From Shewanella sp. NFH-SH190041 (GTDB taxonomy: Bacteria; Pseudomonadota; Gammaproteobacteria; Enterobacterales; Shewanellaceae), in contig NZ_AP026070.1 in the NCBI RefSeq assembly GCF_024363255.1, positions 2,480,001 to 2,544,000 on the forward strand: a stretch of DNA of 64,000 bases, in the 5' to 3' direction. This document shows positions 21,668-35,184 of the stretch, in pieces. The notes below the pieces were generated by a model. The model ran no database searches and was not told where the DNA came from. It was given only the letters and a program-made list of their open reading frames with translations. The position numbers were made by a program, and so were the translations under genes. Every line of letters starts with the position of its first letter. The first letter of the stretch is position 1.

Positions 21668-22219
21668 CTACTGCTTTAAGAAAGCTGGAACATCATTAAT
21701 GCTATCAAGCACGACATCGGCCAACTCTGTAGCGGTATCATCCACAGCCTTACCTGAGCGAACTAAAATCTTAGTCCCGATACCAGCAGCAATACCAGCC
21801 TGCATATCAGCGGCTTTATCACCCACCATCACCGACTGACTTAAATCGATCTTTAAAAAACGCGCCGCAGAATTTAGCATTCCAGGTTTAGGTTTCCGAC
21901 AATCACAATCCTGCCGGTAGTCGCCAATACCTTTTTCCGGATGGTGAGGACAATAATATATACCGTCTAGCTCCACCCCTTTATCGGCAAAATTCCAATC
22001 CATCCATTCCGTCAAGGATTGAAACTCATCCTCTGAGTAATACCCCCTGGCTATACCAGATTGATTCGTAACCACCACCAACTTATAGCCTTGCTGTTTC
22101 AATGCCCGGCACGCATCGAACACCCCTTCGATATATTCAAAATCATCCACCGTGTGGACATAACCACGATCAACGTTGATAACACCATCGCGATCCAAAA
22201 ACACTGCTTTATTCACCAA
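21668..22219 (-). CDS. gmhB: D-glycero-beta-D-manno-heptose 1,7-bisphosphate 7-phosphatase
   Basis: A 183-residue cytosolic HAD-family phosphatase that removes the C7 phosphate from heptose bisphosphate in the ADP-heptose route to the lipopolysaccharide inner core. HAD motif I is FLDRDGVIN with D9 and D11. Motif II is VVVTNQSG, motif III includes CRKPKPGM, and motif IV is MVGDKAADM. The structural zinc is bound by C90, H92, C105 and C107 in CPHHP...CDC. Length equals that of the E. coli enzyme. It stands alone between the rrn promoter and the divergent FabH-like gene. Confidence 0.96.
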   Translation of the reverse strand: MVNKAVFLDRDGVINVDRGYVHTVDDFEYIEGVFDACRALKQQGYKLVVVTNQSGIARGYYSEDEFQSLTEWMDWNFADKGVELDGIYYCPHHPEKGIGDYRQDCDCRKPKPGMLNSAARFLKIDLSQSVMVGDKAADMQAGIAAGIGTKILVRSGKAVDDTATELADVVLDSINDVPAFLKQ

Positions 22220-22690
22220 AGGGCACTCCGTATGCGAAAATCTTGCGTATTATTTCATTCCCGCCAAGAAATGCACAGCCCTAATCCACAGCAAATATTC
22301 CACCTAAGTCATACATAAAGCGCATAAGACAAGACATTAGTGTTATCACAACAAATCAGTTAGCCCTATCTGCAGCATATCAGTACATCAAAACACACTA
22401 GATCTGAGGCTATCAGATAAGATACTCAGGAAAATGCTTGTCAAAGGCTAAACCGAAATGCAGGATAAATAGAAACTGAAAGAGATAATCTTTTTTATAT
22501 ATTATTGCGGTAACACAGCAAATAAGAATAACAACTCATTAGGGTATTTCCTTTTTCACTGCCAGTAATAAGGCCAATCGTGCACTGTCTATGACTTTAT
22601 TACTGCCAAACCGCAATGACATCATACAGTGCTGCGTTACAGCGCTGAACTTTGGCGGCAATCACCGCCGGGACTGATTGAGAGAAAATT
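22220..22690. other. Divergent intergenic region gmhB / FabH-like gene
   Basis: A 471-bp AT-rich gap that must contain the promoters of both divergent genes. I see no convincing -35/-10 pair, repeat or small gene. Confidence 0.5.
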
Positions 22691-23758
22691 ATGCAGTACG
22701 CCACGATAACCGGCTGGGGAAAATGTCTGCCACCAGCGGTATTGACCAATCATGATCTTGCCACTTTTATTGAAACCTCGGATGAATGGATTAAACCCCG
22801 CACCGGGATTAGTCAGCGCCATATCAGCCATGTTGATACTTCAGCCTTAGCTTCTGTCGCTGCCCAACGGGCATTGGATGCCGCAGGGCTAACCGGGGCT
22901 GACTTAGATATGATCATTCTGGCCACCGCCAGTCCTGATACCCTGATCCCCAATATTGCTTCCACGGTGCAAGCCAATGTTGGGGCACACTGCGCAGCAT
23001 TTGATATCAATGCTGCCTGCAGTGGATTTCTATACGGTTTAGGTTTAGCAAGTAGCCAAATCCGCAGTGGCCAGTGCCAAAAAGTACTGGTCATTGGTGC
23101 TGAGCGACTTAGCTTTTATCTGGACTGGTCGCGTCGTGAAACTGCCGTATTGTTTGGCGACGGCGCCGGCGCCGTCATACTGGAAGCGACCGATAAGGCT
23201 GAGGGAGTATTAGGCTATGAGCTAAATAACGATCCGGCTGGCCGTGAAATATTGAAAGCCGGTTTTGGCACGGCAATGGATAGGTTTGATGCCGCATCAC
23301 TGGATTTTTATATTCAGTTTGATGGCCAAGAGATTTTTAAACGGGCCATCACAGGAATGGGCAAATTAAGCAAACAGGTTTTAGCCAAATGCCAATTGGA
23401 TAAAGATGATGTAGATCTCGTCATTCCTCATCAAGCCAATGAGCGCATTATCGATACTTTAGTTAGCCGTATGAAAATTGATAAAGACAAAGCGTTTGTC
23501 AATATTGCCAACTATGGCAATACTTCAGCGGCGACTATTCCGATTGCGATTTGTGATGCACTGGAGCAAGGCCGTATTCAGCCAGGGCAAACTATTTTAT
23601 CCTGCGCCTTCGGTGCCGGTTTAACCTCTGCAGCAGCTGTGATTAAATGGGGCAGCCGCGTCACCCCCCTCAAAACCAGCCAAGCACAATTACCGCCTTG
23701 TGACAAAACAGGCTTGGAATTAGTCAAACGAGCCGCTGATTATTTCTGTAAACGTTAA
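22691..23758 (+). CDS. 3-oxoacyl-ACP synthase III (FabH-like)
   Basis: A 355-residue thiolase-fold condensing enzyme that would join an acyl-CoA starter to malonyl-ACP. The catalytic triad is visible as C110 (INAACSGFLYGL), H247 (VIPHQANERI) and N277 (NYGNTSAAT). It is longer than E. coli FabH (317) mainly through a C-terminal extension of about 35 residues after the IKWG strand, which is unusual. It does not sit with other fab genes, so it is probably a second or accessory KAS III rather than the housekeeping copy. The neighbour icd is convergent. Confidence 0.9.
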   Translation: MQYATITGWGKCLPPAVLTNHDLATFIETSDEWIKPRTGISQRHISHVDTSALASVAAQRALDAAGLTGADLDMIILATASPDTLIPNIASTVQANVGAHCAAFDINAACSGFLYGLGLASSQIRSGQCQKVLVIGAERLSFYLDWSRRETAVLFGDGAGAVILEATDKAEGVLGYELNNDPAGREILKAGFGTAMDRFDAASLDFYIQFDGQEIFKRAITGMGKLSKQVLAKCQLDKDDVDLVIPHQANERIIDTLVSRMKIDKDKAFVNIANYGNTSAATIPIAICDALEQGRIQPGQTILSCAFGAGLTSAAAVIKWGSRVTPLKTSQAQLPPCDKTGLELVKRAADYFCKR

Positions 23759-23786
23759 TGCTTTACTGCTCACTAAAACAACCACT

Positions 23787-23816
23787 AAAAACGCACCCTT
23801 AAGGGTGCGTTTTTTA
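23787..23816. terminator. Bidirectional terminator between FabH-like gene and icd
   Basis: AAAACGCACCCTTAAGGGTGCGTTTTTT, a perfect hairpin with A and T runs on both sides, shared by the two convergent genes. Confidence 0.92.
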
Positions 23817-23839
23817 ATGACTTCTCAAAAACTAAACTA

Positions 23840-26065
<2,226 letters not shown>

Positions 26066-26339
26066 TCATCCTACAGTGATTGGTTTTGATATTATTGTTA
26101 TCGTACAGAGTGGATGGACCGGACTGGCCGGAAAAACAGGCTGTATGGCAATGCCCTTTTACAGGCATTTGTGATCACAACCTATCCTGGTCGAATGTTG
26201 CCAAACCGTATATATCCTTCAACAAAGATCACATTTGTTGGCGCTCATCATAGAGCATTACGTTGTAGATTCAAATTCCACTGAGCGCGAATGCCGGTTA
26301 AAATGTAAAAAATTCTTAACTGTCGAACCTCGTCCAAAC

Positions 26340-27125
26340 GTGCAAAATTCCAACAGCGCTCGTCCTCGTCTATCTCTGTCAGCGACTCGCCGTCAAGCTA
26401 ACCGCTCCCAGCGTCACAACCAACAAAACACCTCTCAACAACAAGGTCATCAACAGAAAAAGTCTCACGCCACAGGCGCTCGCCCAGTCCGCAGTAACAC
26501 CGCCGCCGGCACACGTCATCGCTCAGGTAAACCGACTCGCCCTCGGGCAGAGAATCCGGTCATTATGCTGTTTAATAAACCCTTTGATGTACTGTGTCAA
26601 TTTACCGATGAGCAAGGGCGACAAACACTGAAAGACTTTATCCCAGTTGCAGATGTGTATGCCGCGGGTCGCTTGGACCGTGACAGTGAAGGTCTGTTGC
26701 TACTCACCAATGACGGACAATTGCAAGCACAGCTCACCGCCCCCAAAAAACAAACCTATAAAACCTATTGGGTGCAGGTAGAAGGCATACCGACAGGAGC
26801 AGCTCTCGCGCAACTGCGTAGTGGCGTCACCCTCAAAGATGGTCCGACTCTGCCAGCCAAAGTGACCCTGATCCCAGAGCCATCAGTATGGCCACGTAAC
26901 CCACCGGTGCGGGAACGAAAAAGCATTCCCACCAGTTGGCTGGAAATCCAAATCTGTGAGGGACGAAATCGTCAGGTTCGTCGCATGACAGCCCATATCG
27001 GTTATCCAACATTACGTCTGATCCGCTATGCCATTGGCCCGTATCGACTCGATGATCTTCCCCAAGGAGAATATCGCATACTGGCTCAGCCAAACCGTAC
27101 TAATCAGCAAGGTCGTCGCCCATGA
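26340..27125 (+). CDS. rluE: 23S rRNA pseudouridine synthase RluE
   Basis: An RsuA-family pseudouridine synthase that modifies U2457 of 23S rRNA. The catalytic motif [19 protein letters not shown] contains the active Asp, and further family motifs are KTYWVQVEG and [17 protein letters not shown] ([13 protein letters not shown]). The N-terminus before [11 protein letters not shown] is about 75 residues of Ser/Arg/Gln-rich, probably disordered sequence, longer than in E. coli. The start is uncertain: no ATG exists, the frame is open to TTG 26235, and I prefer GTG 26340; neither has a clear ribosome site. It overlaps nudJ by ATGA, so the two are co-translated. Confidence 0.88.
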   Translation: MQNSNSARPRLSLSATRRQANRSQRHNQQNTSQQQGHQQKKSHATGARPVRSNTAAGTRHRSGKPTRPRAENPVIMLFNKPFDVLCQFTDEQGRQTLKDFIPVADVYAAGRLDRDSEGLLLLTNDGQLQAQLTAPKKQTYKTYWVQVEGIPTGAALAQLRSGVTLKDGPTLPAKVTLIPEPSVWPRNPPVRERKSIPTSWLEIQICEGRNRQVRRMTAHIGYPTLRLIRYAIGPYRLDDLPQGEYRILAQPNRTNQQGRRP

Positions 27126-27574
27126 ATCAGCGTTACCGCCCCAATGTGACCGTTGCCTGTGTGATCCATTGCCAAGGACATTTTTTGTTGGTTGAAGAAG
27201 AAATCAATGGCCAGCGTTGTGTTAATCAGCCAGCGGGGCATCTGGAAGCCAATGAATCACTGCTTTGCGCCTGTCAACGCGAAGTGCGCGAAGAAACTGG
27301 CCTGATGGTAATGCCAGATAAACTGCTTGGCATTTACCAGTTTTCCGCGCCAGATGGACTGGCATTTTTGCGCTTTACCTACTTGGTAGAGCTGCCACAA
27401 ATGCAAGCGCCTACACCACAGGATAGCCAAATTAATGCAGCCCACTGGCTCACTATAGAGCAAATCCGTGGGATAACTGCTTCCCACCGCAGTGTACTAG
27501 TCATGCAATCAATTAATGACTATCTGGCAGGTAAAGGCACTGATTTGAATCTGATAAATGCGGACTTTCTGTAG
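27122..27574 (+). CDS. nudJ: Nudix hydrolase NudJ (phosphatase)
   Basis: A 150-residue Nudix protein. The box [20 protein letters not shown] followed by TGL (residues 39-61) gives the pattern Gx5Ex7REUxEExGU that binds magnesium. The NudJ group hydrolyses nucleoside di- and triphosphates and thiamine pyrophosphate precursors. It starts inside the rluE stop (ATGA overlap) and is followed by the mnmA region, the same order as in E. coli (rluE–nudJ–mnmA–hflD–purB). Confidence 0.94.
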   Translation: MNQRYRPNVTVACVIHCQGHFLLVEEEINGQRCVNQPAGHLEANESLLCACQREVREETGLMVMPDKLLGIYQFSAPDGLAFLRFTYLVELPQMQAPTPQDSQINAAHWLTIEQIRGITASHRSVLVMQSINDYLAGKGTDLNLINADFL

Positions 27575-27720
27575 ATAGCGACGTCCTGTAAAGCGTGATA
27601 GAATACGCCCCCGCGTAATAAACCCGGTGACAGTTCACCTTTGGGGCAGGCCAACGGGCCTCCGGCAGACGAAGCCGGGCTCTGAAACCGGACATTGACT
27701 ATTTTTCAGGTTTTATATCC

Positions 27721-28839
27721 ATGACATCTATTGATCCTGCTCATAAAGGCAAAAAAGTCATTGTCGGCATGTCCGGCGGTGTGGACTCCTCCGTTTCTGC
27801 ATACCTGCTCAAACAGCAGGGCTACGAGGTAGAAGGCCTGTTTATGAAGAACTGGGAAGAAGATGACACTGATGAATACTGCGCTGCAGCTGAAGATTTA
27901 AAAGATGCTCAAGCTGTCTGTGACAAGCTGGGGATCACGCTGCACACGGTCAACTTTGCTGCTGAATACTGGGATAACGTCTTTGAGTACTTCTTGGCTG
28001 AATATAAAGCCGGCCGTACCCCGAACCCGGATATTATGTGCAACAAGGAAATTAAATTTAAAGCCTTCCTTGAGTTTGCCCAGGATATTCTGGATGCCGA
28101 CTATATCGCCATGGGACATTATGTTCGCCGTCAGGATACCGCTGATGGACAGACACTGATGCTGCGTGGTCTAGATGGCAATAAAGATCAGAGTTATTTC
28201 CTTTATACCCTGAGCCATGAACAGGTTGCCCGTAGTCTGTTCCCCGTAGGCGATCTGGAAAAACCCCAGGTACGTCGCATCGCTGAAGAACAGGGACTGA
28301 TCACCGCCAACAAAAAAGACAGTACCGGTATTTGCTTTATCGGTGAGCGAAAGTTCAAAGACTTTTTGGCTAACTACCTACCAGCACAGCCAGGCAATAT
28401 TGAAACGCCAGAAGGCGAGGTTATCGGCCAGCATCAAGGGCTGATGTACCATACGCTAGGCCAACGTAAAGGGCTGGGTATTGGTGGCATGAAGAACAGC
28501 AATGACAACCCATGGTTTGTGGTTGATAAAGAGATGAACCGTAATGTGTTAGTTGTTGCCCAAGGGCATAAACACCCTCGCTTGATGTCTGATGGCATGA
28601 TGGTTAACCAGCTCCATTGGGTTGACCGTAAAGGGCCAGATGACGGTGCCCGCATTACTGTAAAAACCCGCTACCGCCAACAGGATATTCCCTGCACGGT
28701 GACATTGGCAGATGATGGCTTTATCCGTGTGATATTTGACGAACAGGTCGAAGCCGTTACTCCCGGTCAGTCGGCCGTCTTTTATGATGGCGAAATTTGT
28801 CTTGGCGGCGGCATTATTGACTCATTAATAAGAGAATAA
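27721..28839 (+). CDS. mnmA: tRNA-specific 2-thiouridylase MnmA
   Basis: A 372-residue enzyme that thiolates C2 of U34 in tRNA-Glu, -Gln and -Lys, taking sulfur from the Tus relay. The ATP pyrophosphatase loop is GMSGGVDSS (residues 16-24). The nucleophile C107 is in [12 protein letters not shown], and the persulfide-forming C205 is in STGICFIG. The 146-bp gap after nudJ contains a TAGAAT -10-like sequence, so it may have its own promoter. Stop and next start (hflD) are 3 bp apart. Confidence 0.97.
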   Translation: MTSIDPAHKGKKVIVGMSGGVDSSVSAYLLKQQGYEVEGLFMKNWEEDDTDEYCAAAEDLKDAQAVCDKLGITLHTVNFAAEYWDNVFEYFLAEYKAGRTPNPDIMCNKEIKFKAFLEFAQDILDADYIAMGHYVRRQDTADGQTLMLRGLDGNKDQSYFLYTLSHEQVARSLFPVGDLEKPQVRRIAEEQGLITANKKDSTGICFIGERKFKDFLANYLPAQPGNIETPEGEVIGQHQGLMYHTLGQRKGLGIGGMKNSNDNPWFVVDKEMNRNVLVVAQGHKHPRLMSDGMMVNQLHWVDRKGPDDGARITVKTRYRQQDIPCTVTLADDGFIRVIFDEQVEAVTPGQSAVFYDGEICLGGGIIDSLIRE

Positions 28840-28842
28840 ATC

Positions 28843-29460
28843 TTGAGCAATCCGTTAAATGACAGGACCATGGCCTTTGCTGGGGCGCTAACCGCCCTGG
28901 CTCAGGTGCAACAGCTGGCCCGGTTGGGTGAATCCGATCCCGACACTGTCAGTGCCAGCTTAAACACCATCACCATCACTGATCCCGATAGCTGCAGTGA
29001 TGTTTACCAAGATAAATTTGCCCTACAACGGGGCTACCGCTTGATACTGGATCAACTGGGTGATGGTAAACGCAAAGATATAGAAATTACCCGCTACCTC
29101 GTGGGTATTCTGGCACTGGAGCGCAAGCTGGCTAAAAATGCCAACGCAAGAGGTATGTTGGCAGAAAGGATTAATCAGGTTCAGCGCCAGTTGAACCATT
29201 TCAGTATCACAGACGAACAAGTGATCGCAAATCTGGCCAGTATTTACAGCGATGTCATCAGTGATCTGGGACCGAAAATTCAAATCACGGGTAATCCCGC
29301 CTGTCTTCAGCGTCCGCTAATACAGCAAAAAATTCGTGCCCTGCTGTTGGCGGCGATGCGCAGCGCCGTGCTCTGGCGTCAACTGGGCGGTAAACGCCGC
29401 CAATTGGTCTTCAGCCGCAAAACCATCATTGACAGCGCTAAAAACAGCCTAAGCCAATAA
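28843..29460 (+). CDS. hflD: High-frequency lysogenisation protein HflD
   Basis: A 205-residue, mostly helical peripheral membrane protein. In E. coli HflD binds phage lambda CII and lowers its activity; its normal cellular role is unclear. The N-terminus [20 protein letters not shown] and C-terminal [20 protein letters not shown] match the family. The start is TTG 28843, only 3 bp after mnmA stop, with a purine-rich AAGAGA upstream; this start gives the family's usual N-terminus. Translationally coupled to mnmA. Confidence 0.93.
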   Translation: MSNPLNDRTMAFAGALTALAQVQQLARLGESDPDTVSASLNTITITDPDSCSDVYQDKFALQRGYRLILDQLGDGKRKDIEITRYLVGILALERKLAKNANARGMLAERINQVQRQLNHFSITDEQVIANLASIYSDVISDLGPKIQITGNPACLQRPLIQQKIRALLLAAMRSAVLWRQLGGKRRQLVFSRKTIIDSAKNSLSQ

Positions 29461-29474
29461 CTATATACAGCTAA

Positions 29475-30875
<1,401 letters not shown>

Positions 30876-31247
30876 CAAGTACTATCAAGCTTATTGCGCT
30901 AATAGCGGTAGCCCTTGGGCTTACCGCTATTTTTTTATCCAGACAAACGAATCGTTAACAGTTCAATTGCTATTTTGACTAATAGTTGTATTTGTCGCAA
31001 AAACGAACGCCACATGCTTTAGCCACGCACACCTGCACCATATGCCCCGCTTTTCTCATGCAGCAAGGTGATCCCCCAGTCTGCTCTATATAACTAATAA
31101 AACTAAATAGCGACGATGTATAAACTTATGCCTTATAAAAAGACCTTTCTTATATAACCAAAAGTAATATGAGATAGCAAAGCGGCACTTCAAAAATCCC
31201 GTAACAGGATTATTCTCTTATAACGCAATAAAAGGAGCATACCCCCA
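30876..31247. other. Intergenic region purB to cysK
   Basis: Contains the purB terminator and then about 300 bp that must include the cysK promoter and, by analogy with other cysK genes, a CysB site. I cannot point to a convincing match for either. Confidence 0.5.
30901..30937 (+). terminator. Terminator after purB
   Basis: AATAGCGGTAGCCC, loop TTG, then GGGCTTACCGCTATT and a run of T. Confidence 0.93.
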
Positions 31248-32216
31248 ATGAGCAAGATTTATGAAGATAACTCCCTCACCATAGGCCATACCCCACTGGT
31301 CAGACTGAATCGCGTCAGTCAAGGCAAGGTGCTGGCTAAAGTTGAAGCGCGCAACCCCAGCTTCAGCGTGAAATGCCGCCTAGGAGCCAATATGATTTGG
31401 GAAGCGGAAAAACAGGGGCTGCTCACTGAAGGTAAAGAACTGATTGAACCCACCTCGGGTAACACGGGGATTGCCCTTGCCTACGTGGCTGCCGCTAGAG
31501 GCTACCCGCTGACCCTGACCATGCCCAATACCATGAGCCTTGAGCGACGTAAACTTCTAAAAGCATTAGGGGCAAACCTTATCTTGACCGATGGTGCCAA
31601 AGGCATGAAAGGGGCGATTGATAAAGCCGAAGAAATCCGCGCATCTAATCCAGAAAAATATGTCCTGTTACAGCAGTTTAGCAATCCAGCTAATCCGCAA
31701 ATTCACGAAAAGACCACAGGACCAGAAATTTGGCAAGACACGGACGGTGCAGTTGATGTCGTTATCGCTGGGGTCGGTACAGGCGGTACCATTACCGGCA
31801 TCAGTCGTTACATCAAACAAACTCAAGGTAAAGCAATCACCTCTGTCGCTGTCGAGCCAGCTGATTCACCAGTGATAAGTCAAACCCTTGCGGGCGAACA
31901 AATTGCCCCAGGTCCACATAAAATTCAAGGTATCGGTGCCGGATTTATTCCACAAAATTTGGATTTGGAATTACTGGATCGCGTGGAAACCGTCACCAAT
32001 GAAGAAGCCATCGAAATGGCTCATCGCTTGATGAAAGAAGAAGGTATTTTAGTGGGTATTTCATCTGGCGCAGCTGTTGTAGCGGCTAATCGCATTGCTG
32101 CACTACCAGAGTTTACCGGTAAAACCATTGTTACTATTCTGCCATCTGCATCGGAACGTTATCTTTCATCTGTCCTGTTTCAGGGACACTTTGGTGACGA
32201 AGAAAACCAGCAGTAG
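31248..32216 (+). CDS. cysK: Cysteine synthase A (O-acetylserine sulfhydrylase)
   Basis: A 322-residue PLP enzyme that makes cysteine from O-acetylserine and sulfide, the same length as E. coli CysK. The PLP lysine is K42 in [12 protein letters not shown]. The substrate loop [16 protein letters not shown] and the phosphate-binding [10 protein letters not shown] are intact, and ISSGAAV follows near the C-terminus. It is CysK rather than CysM by the opening ([20 protein letters not shown]) and length. Ribosome site AAAGGAG precedes ATG. Monocistronic, with a hairpin downstream. Confidence 0.96.
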   Translation: MSKIYEDNSLTIGHTPLVRLNRVSQGKVLAKVEARNPSFSVKCRLGANMIWEAEKQGLLTEGKELIEPTSGNTGIALAYVAAARGYPLTLTMPNTMSLERRKLLKALGANLILTDGAKGMKGAIDKAEEIRASNPEKYVLLQQFSNPANPQIHEKTTGPEIWQDTDGAVDVVIAGVGTGGTITGISRYIKQTQGKAITSVAVEPADSPVISQTLAGEQIAPGPHKIQGIGAGFIPQNLDLELLDRVETVTNEEAIEMAHRLMKEEGILVGISSGAAVVAANRIAALPEFTGKTIVTILPSASERYLSSVLFQGHFGDEENQQ

Positions 32217-32655
32217 TTTTTATACTAACTGATTAACGTAATCGCCCTGAGCCTTATACGGTCAGGGCGATTGCAATTAAAACCACCCTTTGTAACAAGA
32301 TCCTCTCGATGCAATGGTATTTGCCGATAATAGTTAATAATGCCTTGTTTCCCCGACTTGATTATCACCTGCCGTTAGCTGGTAATCTGAGTCACACAAA
32401 TGCCCCCCTATTATTGAGTGGTTTGAATCACTTCAGCGACTTGGCCAACTACCTGCACTCTGCACTTTTATACTCCATCAAGAGCATCATTTATTCTCGT
32501 ATAATTAAACACGACGGCTCCATTTTCGCATTACGCCAAAACACGACCCAATCAGATAACTAGACCAGTGCCGATAACTGCCATCAACACTCATGTGGCC
32601 ATTCATACTGTTCTTTATAACTTAAGGCATAAGAACATTCATACAGAATTATTGT
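32217..32655. other. Gap between cysK and IS3-family element
   Basis: Apart from the cysK hairpin I see nothing supported. A weak 84-codon plus-strand reading frame (32309-32563) lacks a ribosome site and looks random. Confidence 0.5.
32240..32272 (+). terminator. Probable terminator after cysK
   Basis: ATCGCCCTGA and TCAGGGCGAT form a 10-bp stem; the T run after it is poor, so termination may be partial. Confidence 0.6.
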
Positions 32656-32694
32656 GGTAGTCCTCCCTTTTTTAACCGCAGTTTAAAGTAGAGG

Positions 32695-33510
32695 CTAAGC
32701 AGCCATCAGTGGTGGCCTGCCATTGTTTGCTTTGTGTGGTCGTTCATGATTGTAAAACCAAAGCCACTTTGTTGCGTAGTCTTGTACCTCGTCTATTGAG
32801 TCGAAAAGATGCTTGCTGACCCAACTGTATCGAATTGTTTTGTTGTGCCTTTCTATGTAAGCGTTCTGCTGGGGCTTACCTGGCTGAATATATTCAATCC
32901 GAATGTTGTGTCGCTTAGCCCAATTGACAAACTCACCGCTAATGAACTCAGGCCCATTATCACAACGGATAATTGAAGGCTTTGGCCGCTGCTCCAAGAG
33001 TTGATTTAGCGTCCTAATAACTCGTAATGCTGGCAATGACAATCCCGCTTCAATCGCCAAACCTTCACGATGATAATCATCGATAACGTTGAATAAGCGG
33101 TAGCGTCGGCCATCGGCTAATTGATCATGCATGAAATCTACAGACCAAACTTGATTCGGCCGCACGGGTTCTTTTAGAGGCTCTGGGGCATGGCGTTTTA
33201 GCCGTCGTTTGGGGCGAATACGCAGGTTTAACGCCAACTCGCAATAAATACGATATACGCGTTTGTGGTTCCAGAGTTTGCCTTTCACATTGCGCAGGTA
33301 ATCAAAGCACAGACCAAAGCCCCAGTCATTTTCATCTGTCGTCAGCTGGATAAGCCAATCGGCAATATCCGCATTTTCATCTCGAAGGACTGATTGGTAG
33401 CGGTAGCAACTTTCACTGACACTGAAAATGCGACACGCCATTCGAATACTGATGTCTGAAGCCGCCACAGACTGCTGAGCAAGCACTCGCCGCTCACTGG
33501 GCTTCACCAC
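32695..33510 (-). CDS. IS3-family (IS407-type) transposase OrfB
   Basis: 271 residues with an rve catalytic core: the acidic residues are in [23 protein letters not shown] and [13 protein letters not shown]. The opening [12 protein letters not shown] and the C-terminal [17 protein letters not shown] are typical of the IS407/IS51 branch. It overlaps orfA by 7 nt in a different frame. An A6G stretch just before the orfA stop is a classic slip site for making an OrfAB fusion. Confidence 0.93.
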   Translation of the reverse strand: MVKPSERRVLAQQSVAASDISIRMACRIFSVSESCYRYQSVLRDENADIADWLIQLTTDENDWGFGLCFDYLRNVKGKLWNHKRVYRIYCELALNLRIRPKRRLKRHAPEPLKEPVRPNQVWSVDFMHDQLADGRRYRLFNVIDDYHREGLAIEAGLSLPALRVIRTLNQLLEQRPKPSIIRCDNGPEFISGEFVNWAKRHNIRIEYIQPGKPQQNAYIERHNKTIRYSWVSKHLFDSIDEVQDYATKWLWFYNHERPHKANNGRPPLMAA

Positions 33511-33770
33511 TTTTTTGCCATGGCTTCCTGAATGATTTCGGCTTTGAGGCGTTCTTCTGCATACATTTTCTTGAGCCGCCGGTTTTCGTCCTCAAGCTCT
33601 TTCATGCGTGCCATGAGTGACGCATCCATGCCACCATATTTTGCACGCCATTTGTAAAAGGTCGCACTGCTCATGCCATGCTCACGACAAAGCTCTGGAA
33701 CGGGCGTTCCTGCTTCAGCTTGCTTGAGGATGTTAATTATCTGACTGTCTGTGTATCGCGATGTTTTCAT
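33504..33770 (-). CDS. IS3-family (IS407-type) transposase OrfA
   Basis: 88 residues: a helix-turn-helix ([35 protein letters not shown]) followed by a coiled coil ([20 protein letters not shown]) and the usual ending EAMAKKW. The codons for AKKW contain AAAAAAG (about 33512-33518), where a -1 slip would fuse it to OrfB. Confidence 0.93.
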   Translation of the reverse strand: MKTSRYTDSQIINILKQAEAGTPVPELCREHGMSSATFYKWRAKYGGMDASLMARMKELEDENRRLKKMYAEERLKAEIIQEAMAKKW

Positions 33771-34095
33771 GTCGAATCTCCTACGTTTTACCTTACGAGA
33801 AAATTCTACTTTTGGCTGCTGTTATTTTTCGGGGGGACTACCTTGTCATACCTAAGCCGAATAATACTTCCCATAAAACCAAGAGCAGATCCCACTGCAA
33901 TCAAGCTAACAGGACGGCTGAGCCAACATCATCCACGCATACGCTGACTCACAGCCGAAGGAATCTTACTACGATTAAGTTTTTCTTAATTCAAAACTAA
34001 TTAAAATCAAATTTCATTAATACAGTGAACATCATACAATTTGTGTCAATCGCTTTTCGGCAGTTTCTGCCCCTTACAAATAATCAGGACACGAA

Positions 34096-35064
34096 ATGAG
34101 TCAACCCACTGTCTCCTGGACACAAAAATTCGCCACCTTACCAAGTCCAATGGCTGGTTTAGCACTGGCTATCGGCAGCCTTGGCTGGACTTGGGAAAAT
34201 TTAGCTCCGCTACATGGCGCTGGCCAACTGACAGGGGCCGTTATTGCCAGCGTTATGCTACTGGCTCTAGTGGTTAAGTTCGTCTTCCATCCTAAAGTCT
34301 TGTGGCAAGAACTGACTCACCCTGTAGTCGGCAGTGTTATTCCCACTTTTGCAATGGCATTGATGGTAATTTCCAAAGCTGTCGGGTTATATGCCCCAGC
34401 GACCGGGTTAATGCTCTGGTTAGCTGCAATTGCAATCCACATAATTTTTCTGGCCGCTTTTGTTTATTACCGCGCCATTGACTTCAATTTAGATCATATG
34501 GTTCCCAGCTGGTTTGTGCCCCCTATCGGCATTATTGTGGCAGCGGTCAGCTTCCCAGGTCAGGGGTATGATTGGCTGGCGAATGCCATTTTATTATTCG
34601 GTATGCTCAGTTATTTAGTGATGCTGCCACTGATGTTGTACCGTTTAATTTTCGGTCAACCTGTGCCAGCTGCAGCCAAACCAACAATCGCTATTCTGGC
34701 CGCACCAGCCAGTCTGTCTCTGGCTGGTTATCTGACAGTATCAAGTAATCCCAATATTGTGATTGTGGGTTTGCTGCTAGCTGTAGCCGTGCTGATGACC
34801 GCGGTGATTTATCTGGCATTTTTCCATCTGCTGAAACTGCCCTTTTCACCTGGCTACGCCGCATTTACTTTCCCCATGGTAATTGGCGCAACAGCATTAT
34901 TTAAAAGCTCAGTATGGACAACGCACTTCCAAGGCATGGGCGGCTTTTCAGATTTACTGCACCTTATGGCTGTGGTTGAATTACTGATTGCAACCTTGGT
35001 GGTGAGTTATGTGGCACTGCGTTATGTCCTGTTTTATGCGCCACGCCGTCACGCTATCAATTGA
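34096..35064 (+). CDS. TehA/SLAC1-type anion channel or tellurite-resistance transporter (TDT family)
   Basis: A 322-residue integral membrane protein with about ten hydrophobic helices and few loops, the topology of the TDT/SLAC1 family (E. coli TehA is 330 residues). Recognisable family features are the opening LPSPMAGLALAIGSLGWTW and the VPSWFVPPIGIIVAAVS stretch, corresponding to the pore helix region. Members conduct anions or export sulfite, malate or tellurite; the substrate here cannot be read from sequence. Monocistronic, with a terminator about 70 nt downstream shared with the convergent carrier gene. Confidence 0.87.
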   Translation: MSQPTVSWTQKFATLPSPMAGLALAIGSLGWTWENLAPLHGAGQLTGAVIASVMLLALVVKFVFHPKVLWQELTHPVVGSVIPTFAMALMVISKAVGLYAPATGLMLWLAAIAIHIIFLAAFVYYRAIDFNLDHMVPSWFVPPIGIIVAAVSFPGQGYDWLANAILLFGMLSYLVMLPLMLYRLIFGQPVPAAAKPTIAILAAPASLSLAGYLTVSSNPNIVIVGLLLAVAVLMTAVIYLAFFHLLKLPFSPGYAAFTFPMVIGATALFKSSVWTTHFQGMGGFSDLLHLMAVVELLIATLVVSYVALRYVLFYAPRRHAIN

Positions 35065-35131
35065 TTTCGATACTTATTCAGGCACCTAAGTTCGAACCTC
35101 AGGCACAGAACATCTAACCCTAAACCCCAAC

Positions 35132-35164
35132 AGATAAAACCCTGCCCAATGGCAGGGTTTTATC
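35132..35164. terminator. Bidirectional terminator between TDT channel and YfcC-family gene
   Basis: GATAAAACCCTGCC, loop CAAT, GGCAGGGTTTTATC: a 14-bp perfect stem with A/T arms, between two convergent genes. Confidence 0.93.
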
Positions 35165-35184
35165 TTATTGCGAGCATATACACA

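Larger units (their letters stand above)
32656..33842 (-). mobile_element. Complete IS3-family (IS407-type) element with TTGT duplication
   Basis: A 1187-bp element with terminal inverted repeats GGTAGTCCTCCC (from 32656) and GGGGGGACTACC (to 33842). The target duplication TTGT is at 32652-32655 and 33843-33846. OrfA and OrfB are on the minus strand in overlapping frames. All parts look intact. A diverged copy of its orfB-side end recurs at 38646-38711. Confidence 0.93.

Noticed and set aside
32309..32563. 84-codon plus-strand ORF after cysK
   Set aside because: No ribosome site, no recognisable composition, and lies between a terminator hairpin and an IS.
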